Below, one piece after another: positions 29,820-39,076 of a stretch of 64,000 bases of DNA. A model generated the notes under the pieces. It was not told where the DNA came from, searched no databases, and saw nothing but the letters and a program-made list of their open reading frames with translations. The DNA comes from Sebaldella sp. S0638 (GTDB lineage: Bacteria > Fusobacteriota > Fusobacteriia > Fusobacteriales > Leptotrichiaceae): NCBI RefSeq assembly GCF_024158605.1, contig NZ_JAMZGM010000005.1, positions 1 through 64,000 of the forward strand, written 5' to 3'. The position numbers and the translations under genes are program-made. How positions within the stretch are numbered: position 1 is the first letter of the stretch; each line of letters opens with the position of its first letter.

Positions 29820-30254
29820 ATGATTAATGAAAATGTAGTAGCTCTGAAAGAAGAGTGTAAAACTCCCGAAGAAGCAGTGGCAAGAGCAGGTGAGCTTCTG
29901 ATGAAAAACGGTAATGTGACACAGAACTATGTGGATGCTATGCTGAAATCTTATAAGGTAAATGGAGCATATATAGTAATTGCCCCAAGGTTCGCAATGC
30001 CGCACGCAAGACCAGAAGAGGGAGTTTTGAAAGCAGGATTTTCTATACTTACTTTAAAGGAACCTGTAGAATTCGGAAGTGCTGAAAATGATCCTGTAGA
30101 TCTTATTATAGGTCTGGCAGCTAATAACAGCAATGAACATGTGGAAGTCATTCAGAAAATAACAGAAATTTTTTCTGACAAGGAAAAAAGAGAAACGATA
30201 TTTAATGCAGAAAGTAAAGAAGAAATAATTAATTTATTCAAGGAGGAGCAGTAA
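29820..30254 (+). CDS. PTS EIIA, ascorbate (UlaC/SgaA) type
   Basis: 144 residues of the mannitol/fructose/ascorbate EIIA fold. The phospho-accepting His is in 'APRFAMPHARPEEGV', with 'DPVDLIIGLAANNSNEHVEVIQ' downstream, typical of UlaC-like proteins. It receives phosphate from HPr and passes it to the EIIB encoded next. The stop overlaps the EIIB start (TAATG), so the two are translationally coupled. First gene of a six-gene operon. Confidence 0.88.
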   Translation: MINENVVALKEECKTPEEAVARAGELLMKNGNVTQNYVDAMLKSYKVNGAYIVIAPRFAMPHARPEEGVLKAGFSILTLKEPVEFGSAENDPVDLIIGLAANNSNEHVEVIQKITEIFSDKEKRETIFNAESKEEIINLFKEEQ

Positions 30255-30523
30255 TGAAGGTACTGACAGTATGCGGGTTAGGTATGGGAACAAGTCTTAT
30301 ATTAAAGATGAATGTGGAAAGTATACTTAACGAAAATAAGGTAAAGGCAAATATAGAACATATGGATGTTTCAGCAGCAAAGAGTACAGATGCGGATTTG
30401 ATAGTAACGAGTTATGAGCTGGCAGGGAATCTGGAAGGACACAAAGCAAAACTTGTGGTAATAAAAAACTTCTTTGATAAGGAAGAAATAACAGCAGCAC
30501 TAAAAGAAGCAGCAATCATTTAA
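30254..30523 (+). CDS. PTS EIIB, ascorbate (UlaB/SgaB) type
   Basis: 89 residues. The P-loop-like start 'VLTVCGLGMGTSLILKMNVE' contains the phosphocysteine (Cys7), and the remainder fits the small lactose/ascorbate EIIB fold. It phosphorylates the sugar during import through the EIIC encoded 35 bases downstream. The ribosome site is AAGGAGGAG inside the end of the EIIA gene. Confidence 0.9.
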   Translation: MKVLTVCGLGMGTSLILKMNVESILNENKVKANIEHMDVSAAKSTDADLIVTSYELAGNLEGHKAKLVVIKNFFDKEEITAALKEAAII

Positions 30524-30558
30524 TATAGATAAAAAAATTTAAAGAGGGAGAGTGAAAA

Positions 30559-31881
30559 ATGTTAACACAGATTTATGATTCAATCATCAAGCCGCTGACA
30601 TGGATTGCCACCAATATTTTTGGTGAAGCGTTCATTTTGGTGGGAATAATAGTTTTACTAGGATTAGTTCTCCAAAAAAAATCAATCAGTGCAATAGCAA
30701 GCGGAACAATAAAAGCAATGATCGGATTCCTGATAATAGGTGCAGGAGCCGGGATAGTAGTTGGAGCATTGGTAATTTTTCAGCCTATGTGGCAGGAAGT
30801 ATTTGATCTACCACCACAAAATTTAGGTTCGTTTATTGGTCAGGCAGGTTTTATTGATAAATACGGGAGTGTGGTAACTTTCTCCATGGCAATGGGATTC
30901 CTGATAAATATCTTACTGGCAAAATTTACAAAATTTAAGTATATTTATCTTACAGGGCATATGATGTTCTGGACAACAATGATATTCGCAGGAATAATGG
31001 TTAACACTGCACCGGAAATAGCAGCATGGAAATTAATACTGGTACTTTCTGTATTCATGGGAATATACTGGACATTACAGCCGGCATTGGTACAGCCGTT
31101 TTTGAGAAAGATAATGAACAGCGACAACATAGCTTTAGGACATACATCAGCATCTGTGGCAATACTTGGTGCAATATTTGGTAAATTTCTAGGTAACAAA
31201 GAAAGAGATTCTGAACATATAAAACTTCCTGAAAAACTGGAGTTTTTGAGAGATTCAAACATAGTAACAGCATGTACAATGGGACTGTTATTCTTAATAG
31301 GAGCGGTTATACTTTCTACTAAAAATACTGAAGGGGCTAAGGCATTAATAGCTCAGTCAGGGCAGACAAACTTTTATGTTTATTCAATAAAGCAGTCATT
31401 TATGTTTGCAGGTGGAATAGCAGTAGTATTAATGGGTGTAAGAATGTTCATAGGAGAAATAGTTCCGGCATTTAACGGTATCGCGGAAAAACTGGTACAG
31501 GGTGCAAGACCGGCTCTTGATTGTCCGGTAGTATTTCCTTATGCACCAAATGCAGTAATACTGGGATTCCTTGGAGCATTCGTAGGAGCTTTATTCTGGC
31601 TTGTAGTGCTTGGTAAAACAGCAGGTTATGTATTCGTTCCTACTATGATAGTTCTTTTCTTCCATGCAGGTACAGCCGGGGTATTCGGGAACTCTACAGG
31701 AGGAATAAGAGGAGCAGTAATAGCAGGTTTCATAACTGCAACAATAGTAGCAATAGGTCAATATTTAATGGTTACATTCCTTATTACACACACTATACCT
31801 GATACAGCAATGTGGGCTGCAGATTCTGACATGTTTATTTTAGGAGTTATATTTAAGTTCATTGCCCAGGTTATAGGATAG
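30559..31881 (+). CDS. PTS EIIC, ascorbate (UlaA/SgaT) type
   Basis: 440 residues, polytopic, with the UlaA signature order: 'EAFILVGIIVLLGLVLQKKS' and 'GTIKAMIGFLIIGAGAGIVVGAL' at the start, 'GHTSASVAILGAIFGKFLGNK' in the middle and 'FVPTMIVLFFHAGTAGVFGNSTGGIRGAVIAGFI' at the end. It translocates the substrate at the inner membrane. Ascorbate is the best-known substrate of the family, but the neighbouring hydrolases are not the ula enzymes (UlaD/E/F/G are absent), so another sugar acid, lactone or related compound is more likely. Confidence 0.92.
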   Translation: MLTQIYDSIIKPLTWIATNIFGEAFILVGIIVLLGLVLQKKSISAIASGTIKAMIGFLIIGAGAGIVVGALVIFQPMWQEVFDLPPQNLGSFIGQAGFIDKYGSVVTFSMAMGFLINILLAKFTKFKYIYLTGHMMFWTTMIFAGIMVNTAPEIAAWKLILVLSVFMGIYWTLQPALVQPFLRKIMNSDNIALGHTSASVAILGAIFGKFLGNKERDSEHIKLPEKLEFLRDSNIVTACTMGLLFLIGAVILSTKNTEGAKALIAQSGQTNFYVYSIKQSFMFAGGIAVVLMGVRMFIGEIVPAFNGIAEKLVQGARPALDCPVVFPYAPNAVILGFLGAFVGALFWLVVLGKTAGYVFVPTMIVLFFHAGTAGVFGNSTGGIRGAVIAGFITATIVAIGQYLMVTFLITHTIPDTAMWAADSDMFILGVIFKFIAQVIG

Positions 31882-31906
31882 AATAGTAACCGGGAAGAGG
31901 TGAAAC

Positions 31907-32899
31907 ATGAGTTTTATAAGAACTTTTTTTAAGGATATAAATCCCGAAGATTTGGGATTTACATATTCACATGAACACATAGTATGTATACCGGAGTATT
32001 GGAAAGAAAGAAATCAGGATGATTTATTACTTGATGATCCTGAAAAATCAAAATTGGATGTTCTGGATTTTAAAAATCTGGGAGGAAAAACAATAGTAGA
32101 TGCTACAGCAATAGATTACGGAAGACAAGTAGAAGCAGTAGCAAAAATATCTGAGGAAACAGGAATTCAGATAATAGGTACGGCAGGATTTAACAAAAGT
32201 TTTTTATGGAAAGCACATTTAACAGATCATTTGAAAAAAGTCGTAGGTGATTATTCTACTTACGGTGAGTGGATAGAGGACAAGAGTATAAACGAGCTTG
32301 CAGATTTTGTTATCAATGAAGTGGAAGTAGGATTGGAAGGGACTAACTTTAAAGCTGGTCAGGTAAAATTTGGTACATGGTATAATTCTATTTCGCCTCT
32401 TGAAGAAAAAACAATAAGAGCAGTAGCAAGAGCACATAAAGCTACAAAAGCTCCTGTACATTCACATACAGAAGCTGGAACAATGGCTCTGGAACAAATA
32501 GAAATACTGGAATCTGAAGGAATAGACATAGGAAATGTTTCCTTCGGGCATATGGACAGAAACCTTGATCCATATTATTATCAGGAAATATTAAAAAAAG
32601 GCGCATATCTGTCTTTTGACGGAATTGGGAAAATAAAGTATGCTCCTGAAAGTGCAAGAATATCAGCAATTATAGATCTTTGTAAGAAAGGATATTCTGA
32701 TAAGATTTTGATAAGCGGTGACACTGCGAGAAAATCTTATTATAAGCACTATGACTATGGTTTAGGTCTGGAATTCATCATAAAAAAATGGATACCAAGA
32801 TTTATAATAGAAGCAGATAATGCAGGATTAGACGGAGAAAGTCTGATCAAGAAATTTTTTGTCGAAAACCCTAAAAAATGTTTTACTTTTAAAGTGTAA
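31907..32899 (+). CDS. Phosphotriesterase-family lactonase
   Basis: 330 residues of the amidohydrolase superfamily. Metal ligands are visible: 'YSHEHIV' (HxH), the bridging Lys in 'GQVKFG', His in 'VHSHTEAG', His in 'FGHMDRN' and Asp in 'ISGDTAR'. This is the phosphotriesterase-related (PHP/YhfV) branch, some members of which are known to open phosphorylated sugar lactones. With a PTS just upstream, hydrolysis of a phospho-lactone made on import is a reasonable but unproven guess. The ribosome site is AAGAGGTGAAAC. The long binuclear-centre motif set is complete, so it should be active. Confidence 0.85.
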   Translation: MSFIRTFFKDINPEDLGFTYSHEHIVCIPEYWKERNQDDLLLDDPEKSKLDVLDFKNLGGKTIVDATAIDYGRQVEAVAKISEETGIQIIGTAGFNKSFLWKAHLTDHLKKVVGDYSTYGEWIEDKSINELADFVINEVEVGLEGTNFKAGQVKFGTWYNSISPLEEKTIRAVARAHKATKAPVHSHTEAGTMALEQIEILESEGIDIGNVSFGHMDRNLDPYYYQEILKKGAYLSFDGIGKIKYAPESARISAIIDLCKKGYSDKILISGDTARKSYYKHYDYGLGLEFIIKKWIPRFIIEADNAGLDGESLIKKFFVENPKKCFTFKV

Positions 32900-33015
32900 T
32901 AAAAATAGTAAATTACTACCCAACCTAAAATTTTGATATAGAGAAAGAACAGGAGAAAACTACCGTTTCTCCTTTCTTTGAATTTAAACAGTTTTATCAG
33001 GAAACGGAGTGTATT

Positions 33016-33747
33016 ATGAAATATCAGGAACAAAACTCTAAAGAAATAAAAGAAATTATAGAAAAAGTGAAAACAGCAATTCTGCCGCTGGGAGCAGTGG
33101 AAGCACACGGGCCGCACCTTCCTTTGGGAACAGATAATTATCTTTCAGAGAGAATTGCCGAAAAGCTTGCTGAGAATGTAGACTGCATGGTTTTTCCAAC
33201 ACTGCCTTACGGACAGGTATGGAGTCTTGAGGAATTTCCGGGGAGTATAACTATAAGCAATGAAACTCTTATAAATATGCTTTATGAAATCGGGAAAAGC
33301 ATGTACAAAAACGGTTTTAAGATATTCGGGATAGTAAACGGGCATCTTGGAAACGGAACAGCAATAAAAGAAGCACAAAGAAAATTATTTTCCGAATTTC
33401 CGGATTTTAAGACATTTAACTTTTTTTATACAGGGACTGACAAGGTTATACAGGAAGTCAGGGAAACGCAAAAGCTGCATAAGAACTATTTTCACGCAGA
33501 CGAACTGGAAACTTCTTATATGCTTTATCTTGCAGAAGAGCATGTGGAAATGAAAAAAGCAATTAACGGAAATCCGAATTATCCTGAAAATATAGATATA
33601 ACACCTGTAAGATGGACTGAATTCACAGATACGGCTGTAATGGGTGACGCTACAATTGCTACAAGGGAAAAAGGAAAGAAAATCGTAGATACTGCTGTAA
33701 AAAATATGAGTGAAATTATAAAGAAAACTTTGGAAGAAATGAAATAA
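33016..33747 (+). CDS. Creatininase-family amidohydrolase
   Basis: 243 residues. The N-terminal motif 'AILPLGAVEAHGPHLPLGTDNYLSERIAE' supplies the Glu, His and Asp metal ligands. 'FGIVNGHLGNGTAIKEA' and 'HADELETSYML' complete the family's binuclear site. Creatininase relatives hydrolyse cyclic amides or formamides (creatinine, FAPy intermediates in flavin synthesis), so this one may cleave a lactam or amide in the pathway of the surrounding PTS operon. It is 116 bases past the lactonase and 13 before the SIS gene. Cytosolic. Confidence 0.85.
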   Translation: MKYQEQNSKEIKEIIEKVKTAILPLGAVEAHGPHLPLGTDNYLSERIAEKLAENVDCMVFPTLPYGQVWSLEEFPGSITISNETLINMLYEIGKSMYKNGFKIFGIVNGHLGNGTAIKEAQRKLFSEFPDFKTFNFFYTGTDKVIQEVRETQKLHKNYFHADELETSYMLYLAEEHVEMKKAINGNPNYPENIDITPVRWTEFTDTAVMGDATIATREKGKKIVDTAVKNMSEIIKKTLEEMK

Positions 33748-33760
33748 CAGGAGGACTAAT

Positions 33761-34492
33761 ATGTTTAAATATAAGAATGAAATTTTGAAAATAATAGATG
33801 AAGTTTTTGAAACACAGGAGGAGAATATGGAGAAAGCTTCTGATATGATCGTAGAAGCAGTGGAAAAGAAAAATTCCATATATATTTTCGGGTCGTCGCA
33901 TGCAGGAATTCTGTCAGAAGAGGCTTTTTACAGAGCAGGCGGTTTTGCACTGATAAATCCTATTTTTTCTCCCAATCTGATGTTAAATGTAAAGCCCATT
34001 ACTTTTACAAGTGATCTTGAACAGCTTGAAGGCTACGGAAAAATCTTTTTCCAAAGCCAGAATCTGAAAAAAGATGATGTACTAATTATTCACTCTGTAT
34101 CAGGAAGAAACCCGGTTTCTATAGAAATGGCAGAAGAAGCAAAAAAGGCCGGATTAAAACTAATTGTTATTACAAATATGAAATATAGTAAATCTGTTAC
34201 TTCAAGACATAAAAATACAAAAAAATTATATGAATATGCTGATGTAGTTTTGGATAACTGCGGCGTAATCGGAGATGCCACTGTAAAATTAGAGGGGCTT
34301 GAACAGAAAGTAGCACCGTCTTCTACAGTAATAGGAGCTATAATGTTAAATTCCATAATTGTGGATATAACTGAGAAACTGCTGGCTAAGGGACTGGATG
34401 CACCTATATTTTTCAGTGCAAACAGAGACGGCGGGATGGAGCATAACGAAAAAATATTTGAGGAATATAAAGATTTGATTCATTATATGTAA
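33761..34492 (+). CDS. SIS-domain sugar-isomerase-like protein (UPF0309 type)
   Basis: 243 residues with one SIS domain. The N-terminus 'KASDMIVEAVEKKNSIYIFGSSHAGILSEEAFYRAGGFALINPIF' is the UPF0309 signature, and 'DDVLIIHSVSGRNPVSIEMAEEAKKAGLKLIVITNM' is the SIS phosphosugar-binding loop. It should bind or isomerise a phosphorylated sugar or amino-sugar. UPF0309 proteins often accompany phosphotriesterase-like and PTS genes, as here. Last gene of the operon; ribosome site GGAGG. Confidence 0.85.
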   Translation: MFKYKNEILKIIDEVFETQEENMEKASDMIVEAVEKKNSIYIFGSSHAGILSEEAFYRAGGFALINPIFSPNLMLNVKPITFTSDLEQLEGYGKIFFQSQNLKKDDVLIIHSVSGRNPVSIEMAEEAKKAGLKLIVITNMKYSKSVTSRHKNTKKLYEYADVVLDNCGVIGDATVKLEGLEQKVAPSSTVIGAIMLNSIIVDITEKLLAKGLDAPIFFSANRDGGMEHNEKIFEEYKDLIHYM

Positions 34493-34600
34493 ACTAAAGG
34501 ACACAAAACAACAGAGGTAAAAAATATTATCATAAAAAAATATATTCTGTGCTATAATTAGAATAATCAATATAAATTATGAAAGGTATCAGAATATAAA

Positions 34601-34804
34601 ATGGAAATGAAAGACATTATTGAAAAAGTAAATCATTACTCACGGCTTTCGAGAACCAGAGAGCTTACAGAAGAAGAAAAAGAAGAACGCATAAAATACA
34701 GAAATCTCTACATGACTAATTTTAGAGCCAATTTCAAAAATCATCTTGACAGCATAAAAGTAAAATATGTGGATGAAAACGGCAATGAAATCAAAGGAAA
34801 CTAG
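34601..34804 (+). CDS. DUF896 (YnzC-like) protein
   Basis: 67 residues. 'IIEKVNHYSRLSRTRELTEEEKEERIKYRNLYMTNFRANFKNHLDSIKVKYVDENG' is the full DUF896 pattern, a two-helix hairpin and a conserved charged tail. Cytosolic, function unknown, linked to SOS control in Bacillus. A TATAAT at 34552-34557 lies about 45 bases before the start. The membrane protein gene downstream may be co-transcribed. Confidence 0.9.
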   Translation: MEMKDIIEKVNHYSRLSRTRELTEEEKEERIKYRNLYMTNFRANFKNHLDSIKVKYVDENGNEIKGN

Positions 34805-34837
34805 TAAGAAATCATAAAAGTAACGAAAGGTGAGGAT

Positions 34838-35275
34838 ATGAAAAAACCACTGTTGTTAAATGTGATTAGTATTGTACTTATGATAGCGGGGATATTCTGT
34901 GCAGGTATTGCGTTATTAGCGCTGGTAAAACTTACACCTGAACAGTTGGCTCAGTCATATGGTACGAAGAATTATATGGTACATATCGGGTATAGTCTTG
35001 TTTTGGGAATATTATTATTTGTTTCGGGATTTTTTCTTTTCAGGGGAAAAGAGCTGGGACGGAAAGTATTTGTCGGTTCAGTTCTGCTGATGGCGGTATA
35101 TGCGGTAGTAACCCAAGGTATCTGGGGGATACAGGTTCTGGGAATTCCTATTTTGATAGTTATTTTTCTTTATCAATACTGGGGAATCAAGGATTATTTT
35201 GCTAAATCCAATGAATATGAAACAATAAGCGAAGTAAAAAGCAGTAAAAAATCAGGCAGAAAGAGTAATAAATAG
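34838..35275 (+). CDS. Four-helix membrane protein, unknown
   Basis: 145 residues with four hydrophobic spans: about residues 8-29, 49-67, 79-92 and 96-112 ('LGIPILIVIFLYQYW'). A charged Ser/Lys-rich cytosolic tail follows. No family is recognised with confidence. ATG 34838 has an AAAGGTGAGG site. It lies 33 bases past the DUF896 gene and has its own terminator. Confidence 0.6.
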   Translation: MKKPLLLNVISIVLMIAGIFCAGIALLALVKLTPEQLAQSYGTKNYMVHIGYSLVLGILLFVSGFFLFRGKELGRKVFVGSVLLMAVYAVVTQGIWGIQVLGIPILIVIFLYQYWGIKDYFAKSNEYETISEVKSSKKSGRKSNK

Positions 35276-35302
35276 CATTTGGAAGATATAAAGTTCAAAA
35301 TA

Positions 35303-35348
35303 AAATTCACTTTTAATATTAAGATGTGTAGAAGTGGATTTTTTTATT
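35303..35348 (+). terminator. Intrinsic terminator
   Basis: AAATTCACTT pairs with AAGTGGATTT (one G-T pair), followed by T7. Confidence 0.75.
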
Positions 35349-35644
35349 TGAAGAATTGATAAATTATAAAAAAGATATTCAGTAATTTTTTCAGCATAGG
35401 CAGCAAATGCAGTATTTTCAGTTTTTCCGTATGAAAAAATAGATAAGTAATAAAAATTTGATTTTACATATATAATAAATATATAGATATAAAAGAGATT
35501 TTTTTTATAAGTGAAAACAGAACATTAAGGCGAAAAAAAAAGTATACAGATAAAATTTTGACTATTTTATAGTAGAAATTGCAGTTTAAATTATGGTATA
35601 ATAACTTTAAAACGATAAAAAATGAACTTGAAAGGAGTTTTGTG
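35349..35644. other. Upstream region of asnS
   Basis: Non-coding, A/T-rich. A TATAAT lies near 35597-35602 and the GAAAGGAG ribosome site just before ATG 35645. No T-box motif (no AGGGTGG-type antiterminator bulge) was seen, so asnS is probably not T-box controlled. Confidence 0.4.
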
Positions 35645-37033
35645 ATGTTGCTCGAAATTAGGGAAATATACAAGAAACATGCTGAATTATTAAATAAAGA
35701 GCTAGAATTGAACGGATGGATAAGAAAGAGAAGAGACCAGAAAAATTTTGGCTTTCTTGAAATAAATGATGGAACTTTTTTTAATGGAATTCAGGTAGTT
35801 TTTGATGACAGTCTGGCAAACTTTGATGAAATATCAAGATTAAGTATATCTTCTTCGGTAAATGTAAAGGGGATTCTGGTACAATCAGAGGGAAAAGGAC
35901 AGTCTTTTGAAATAAAAGCAAAAGAAATAACTGTTTATAATAAAGCTGATCTGGATTATCCGCTGCAAAACAAAAGACATACATTGGAATATCTGCGTAC
36001 AATAGCTCATCTGAGACCAAGAACCAATACATTTATGGCGGTATTCAGAGTTAGGTCGCTTATGTCTTACGCTATACACAAATTTTTTAATGAAAGAGGA
36101 TTTGTGTACGTTCATACACCGATAATAACAGGAAGCGACACTGAAGGTGCAGGGGAAATGTTCCAGCTTACTACAATGGATCTGCAGAATATCCCGAAAA
36201 ATGACAAAGGTGAAGTAGAATATAAAGATGATTTCTTCGGAAAACAGGCTAATCTTACAGTAAGCGGACAGCTAAACGTAGAAACTTTCTGTATGGCATT
36301 CAAAAATACATATACATTCGGACCTACATTCAGAGCAGAAAACTCTAATACACCAAAGCATGTATCGGAATTCTGGATGATGGAACCGGAAATTGCATTT
36401 GCTGATTTGGAAGTAAATATGGATGTTGCAGAAGATATGATGAAATATATAATAAAATATATACTGGAAAATGCACCGGAAGAAATGCAGTTTTTCAATC
36501 AGTTCATAGACAAGACGCTTCTTGACAGATTACACGGACTGATAAATTCTGAGTTTGGAAGAATCACTTATACAGAAGCAATAGAGATTTTGAAAAATGC
36601 AGATAAAAAATTCGATTATGCCGTGGAATGGGGAATAGATCTTCAGACAGAACATGAAAGATATCTTGCTGAGGAGCATTTCAAAAAGCCGGTATTTGTC
36701 ACTGACTATCCTAAGGATATAAAGGCATTTTACATGAAGATGAATGAAGACGGTAAAACTGTAAGAGCGATGGATCTTCTTGCTCCGGGAATAGGAGAGA
36801 TAATAGGGGGAAGCCAGAGAGAAGACAATTATGAAAAACTGGAACAAAGAATAAAAGATATGAACTTAAATGAAAAAGATTACTGGTGGTATATGGAACT
36901 TAGAAAGTACGGAAGTGTTCCTCATTCAGGTTTTGGTCTTGGGTTTGAACGGGCTATTATGTATGTAACAGGAATGTTAAATATAAGAGACGTAATTCCG
37001 TTTCCTAGAGGACCGAAAAGCCTGGAATTTTAA
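35645..37033 (+). CDS. asnS: Asparaginyl-tRNA synthetase
   Basis: 462 residues from ATG 35645; upstream in-frame codons lack a ribosome site. The N-terminal OB anticodon-binding domain ('[24 protein letters not shown]') is followed by the class II catalytic core with motif 1 (near '[22 protein letters not shown]'-like), motif 2 '[25 protein letters not shown]' and motif 3 '[27 protein letters not shown]'. Charges tRNA-Asn with asparagine in the cytosol. Confidence 0.98.
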   Translation: MLLEIREIYKKHAELLNKELELNGWIRKRRDQKNFGFLEINDGTFFNGIQVVFDDSLANFDEISRLSISSSVNVKGILVQSEGKGQSFEIKAKEITVYNKADLDYPLQNKRHTLEYLRTIAHLRPRTNTFMAVFRVRSLMSYAIHKFFNERGFVYVHTPIITGSDTEGAGEMFQLTTMDLQNIPKNDKGEVEYKDDFFGKQANLTVSGQLNVETFCMAFKNTYTFGPTFRAENSNTPKHVSEFWMMEPEIAFADLEVNMDVAEDMMKYIIKYILENAPEEMQFFNQFIDKTLLDRLHGLINSEFGRITYTEAIEILKNADKKFDYAVEWGIDLQTEHERYLAEEHFKKPVFVTDYPKDIKAFYMKMNEDGKTVRAMDLLAPGIGEIIGGSQREDNYEKLEQRIKDMNLNEKDYWWYMELRKYGSVPHSGFGLGFERAIMYVTGMLNIRDVIPFPRGPKSLEF

Positions 37034-37081
37034 TATTATTATTCAAGTTTTAAAATTATAGATTTTAGAGGTGTGCTTTAT

Positions 37082-37576
37082 ATGTCAAAAAGAGAAGATT
37101 ATATATCTTGGAATGAATATTTTATGGGCTTGGCATTACTATCGGGGAAAAGAAGCAAAGATCCTACCACACAGGTAGGGGCCTGTATTATAGATGAAGA
37201 TAAGAAAATAGTGGGAATCGGGTATAACGGTTTTCCGCTGGGAAGTTCCGATGACAATATGCCGTGGGGTAAACAGGGGGATTTTCTGGAAACAAAGTAT
37301 CCTTATGTAGTACACGCAGAATTAAATGCGATATTAAACAGTATAAAAAGCCTTAAAGGCTGTGTAGTATATGTAACACATTTTCCTTGTAACGAATGTG
37401 CCAAAGCAATAGTTCAGTCAAAAATAAGCAGAGTAATATATCTTTCAGACAAGCATAAAGATAAAGATTCCTTTAAGGCTTCCAAGAGAATTCTTGAGAA
37501 TGCCGGGGTAAAAATTGAGAAAATCAGTTTTGGTAATAAAAAAATAATTTTAGATTTTGATGAAACAAATTTATAA
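37082..37576 (+). CDS. Deoxycytidylate (dCMP) deaminase
   Basis: 164 residues from ATG 37082; GTG 37073 overlaps the GAGGTG ribosome site. The zinc site is 'VVHAELNAIL' (His and catalytic Glu) with 'THFPCNECAKAI' (two Cys). The N-terminal 'RSKDPTTQVGACIID' and 'GYNGFPLG' are typical of ComEB/dCMP deaminases. It turns dCMP into dUMP for thymidylate synthesis. It follows asnS by about 50 bases and precedes a GNAT gene. Confidence 0.9.
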   Translation: MSKREDYISWNEYFMGLALLSGKRSKDPTTQVGACIIDEDKKIVGIGYNGFPLGSSDDNMPWGKQGDFLETKYPYVVHAELNAILNSIKSLKGCVVYVTHFPCNECAKAIVQSKISRVIYLSDKHKDKDSFKASKRILENAGVKIEKISFGNKKIILDFDETNL

Positions 37577-37598
37577 ATTTATTTGATGGGGAAAATAT

Positions 37599-38090
37599 AT
37601 GATAAGACTACTTAAGAGTAAAGATGTGGAGGAGGTCATGCGGATATGGCTGGACTCTACTTTAGAAGCACATCCTTTTATTTCAGAGGAATATTGGCTT
37701 GAAAATTATAAAATGGTAAAAGATACTTATATACCATTATCTAAAACTTATGTTTTGGAAGATAACTCCAAAATAAAGGGATTCATCAGTATAATTGATG
37801 AATTATTTATTGGTGCTTTATTTGTGGAGGTACTGCATCAGGGTGAAGGTATCGGAAGAAGATTAATTGAATTTTCCCAAAAAAGACATAAGGAACTGGA
37901 TCTGACAGTATATAAGGAAAATGAAAGAGCAGTTGCCTTTTATAAAAAAATGGGATTTAGAATAAGAAATGAACAGATAAATGAAGACAGTGAAAAAGCA
38001 GAGTTCAGAATGTACTGGGAGATGGAAAATAAACAGGAAATAATAGCAGAGCCCGGACTGGTATATATGAATATTGAAAGGAAAATATGA
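37599..38090 (+). CDS. GNAT-family N-acetyltransferase
   Basis: 163 residues. The acetyl-CoA loop is 'VLHQGEGIGRRLIEFSQKR' (the Q/RxxGxG/A motif), followed by 'LTVYKENERAVAFYKKMGF', the usual C-terminal part of the fold, close to YjaB-like enzymes. The acceptor is unknown. It overlaps the next gene (TetR-type) by four bases (ATGA), so the regulator may control it. Confidence 0.88.
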   Translation: MIRLLKSKDVEEVMRIWLDSTLEAHPFISEEYWLENYKMVKDTYIPLSKTYVLEDNSKIKGFISIIDELFIGALFVEVLHQGEGIGRRLIEFSQKRHKELDLTVYKENERAVAFYKKMGFRIRNEQINEDSEKAEFRMYWEMENKQEIIAEPGLVYMNIERKI

Positions 38091-38695
38091 ATAAAGATGA
38101 ATTGTATAGAGATCTTGAACAATATTTTTTAGAGAAAGGTATCAGTGAAGGCAGTTTTAAGGAATTTTCCGAACAAAGAAAAATATCACGTACAAGTCTG
38201 AATTATTACTTCAAAAATAAGGATTATATTTACATAAAAATTTTGAGTAAAATTCTAAAAGATTTTGAAAAGAAATTTTTTGTAATAATAAATGATGAAA
38301 AAGTATCTTATTATGAAAGAATAGATATTTTGCTGGACATGTACTTTAATATAACAAAAAAGAATATAAAACTATACCCGTATATACAGCATTTAAATGA
38401 AATAGAGAAGAAACTGAAAAATAAAAAAGATGCTAATGCTGATGAAGTAATCGAAATTATAAAAAAAATCTGTGATAATTTTATAGATGTCACAAATAAA
38501 GAAATTGAGGATGGAAATATCATAATAAATTATCCGAAAAACTATTTGTTTCTGATAATCTCTACATGTCTGTTTCCTTTTACGACACCATACATAATAG
38601 AAGCAGTTATAAATATAAGCATGGAAGAATTTTATGAAAAACATTACGAATATATGAAGTATATTTTATTAAAAGAAATAGAGATAAATAAATAA
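38087..38695 (+). CDS. TetR-family transcriptional regulator
   Basis: 202 residues. The N-terminal helix-turn-helix 'GSFKEFSEQRKISRTSLNYYFKNKDYIYIKIL' (about residues 20-50) follows the TetR rule of a helix, 'S..T.Y.YF..K' and a linker. The ligand-binding helices after it are diverged and unusually Lys/Ile-rich. It is translationally coupled to the GNAT gene and probably autoregulates that pair. A terminator follows. Confidence 0.8.
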   Translation: MNKDELYRDLEQYFLEKGISEGSFKEFSEQRKISRTSLNYYFKNKDYIYIKILSKILKDFEKKFFVIINDEKVSYYERIDILLDMYFNITKKNIKLYPYIQHLNEIEKKLKNKKDANADEVIEIIKKICDNFIDVTNKEIEDGNIIINYPKNYLFLIISTCLFPFTTPYIIEAVINISMEEFYEKHYEYMKYILLKEIEINK

Positions 38696-38705
38696 TATAA
38701 AAATG

Positions 38706-38738
38706 ATAAGAGTGCCGTGTGAGCGCTCTTATTTTTTA
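38706..38738 (+). terminator. Intrinsic terminator of the GNAT-TetR operon
   Basis: AAGAGTGC/GCGCTCTT stem (one G-T pair), 7-base loop, T6. Confidence 0.85.
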
Positions 38739-38743
38739 GTAAA

Positions 38744-38776
38744 AAAATACCTGACTTAATCAAAATCAGGTATTAT
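38744..38776 (-). terminator. Intrinsic terminator of the proline-rich lipoprotein gene
   Basis: AATACCTGA/TCAGGTATT stem with a run of T on the minus strand. Confidence 0.75.
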
Positions 38777-38830
38777 TTATTTATAGTTTTACGTTATTGG
38801 TCTGAATTTCCGCATAAACTGCACTATATC

Positions 38831-39076
38831 CTAAGGAATTCTAGGCGGCGGCCCCGGTGGTATCGGACGAGGTACCGGTCTAGGCGGCGGTCCTGGTGGT
38901 CTGGGAGGTACCGGCGGTCTAGGTGGCCCTGGGTATCTAGGCGGCGGAGGTGGTGGTACAGGTCTGTAATATGGGTAATACGGTCTTGGGCCATAGTAGC
39001 CGTCATTAGTAACGGTACATCCAATTAACAGAGAAAAGACCAAAATTAACGTAAAAAATTTAAAAATCTTTTTCAT
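38831..39076 (-). CDS. Proline-rich lipoprotein
   Basis: 81 residues. Signal peptide with lipobox LIGC (Cys20), then 60 residues dominated by Pro, Arg and Gly in runs such as PPPPPPR, PGPPRPP and PRPPGPPPRP. The DNA is far richer in G/C than its surroundings. Such tails are extended and bind peptidoglycan or SH3-like partners in other lipoproteins. An AAGGAGG site precedes ATG 39076. No family assignment; the frame is supported by the leader and ribosome site, while a shadow frame on the same strand has neither. Confidence 0.7.
   Translation of the reverse strand: MKKIFKFFTLILVFSLLIGCTVTNDGYYGPRPYYPYYRPVPPPPPPRYPGPPRPPVPPRPPGPPPRPVPRPIPPGPPPRIP

Noticed and set aside
35349-35644. T-box leader for asnS
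   Set aside because: The conserved antiterminator sequence and a terminator before the gene are both missing.
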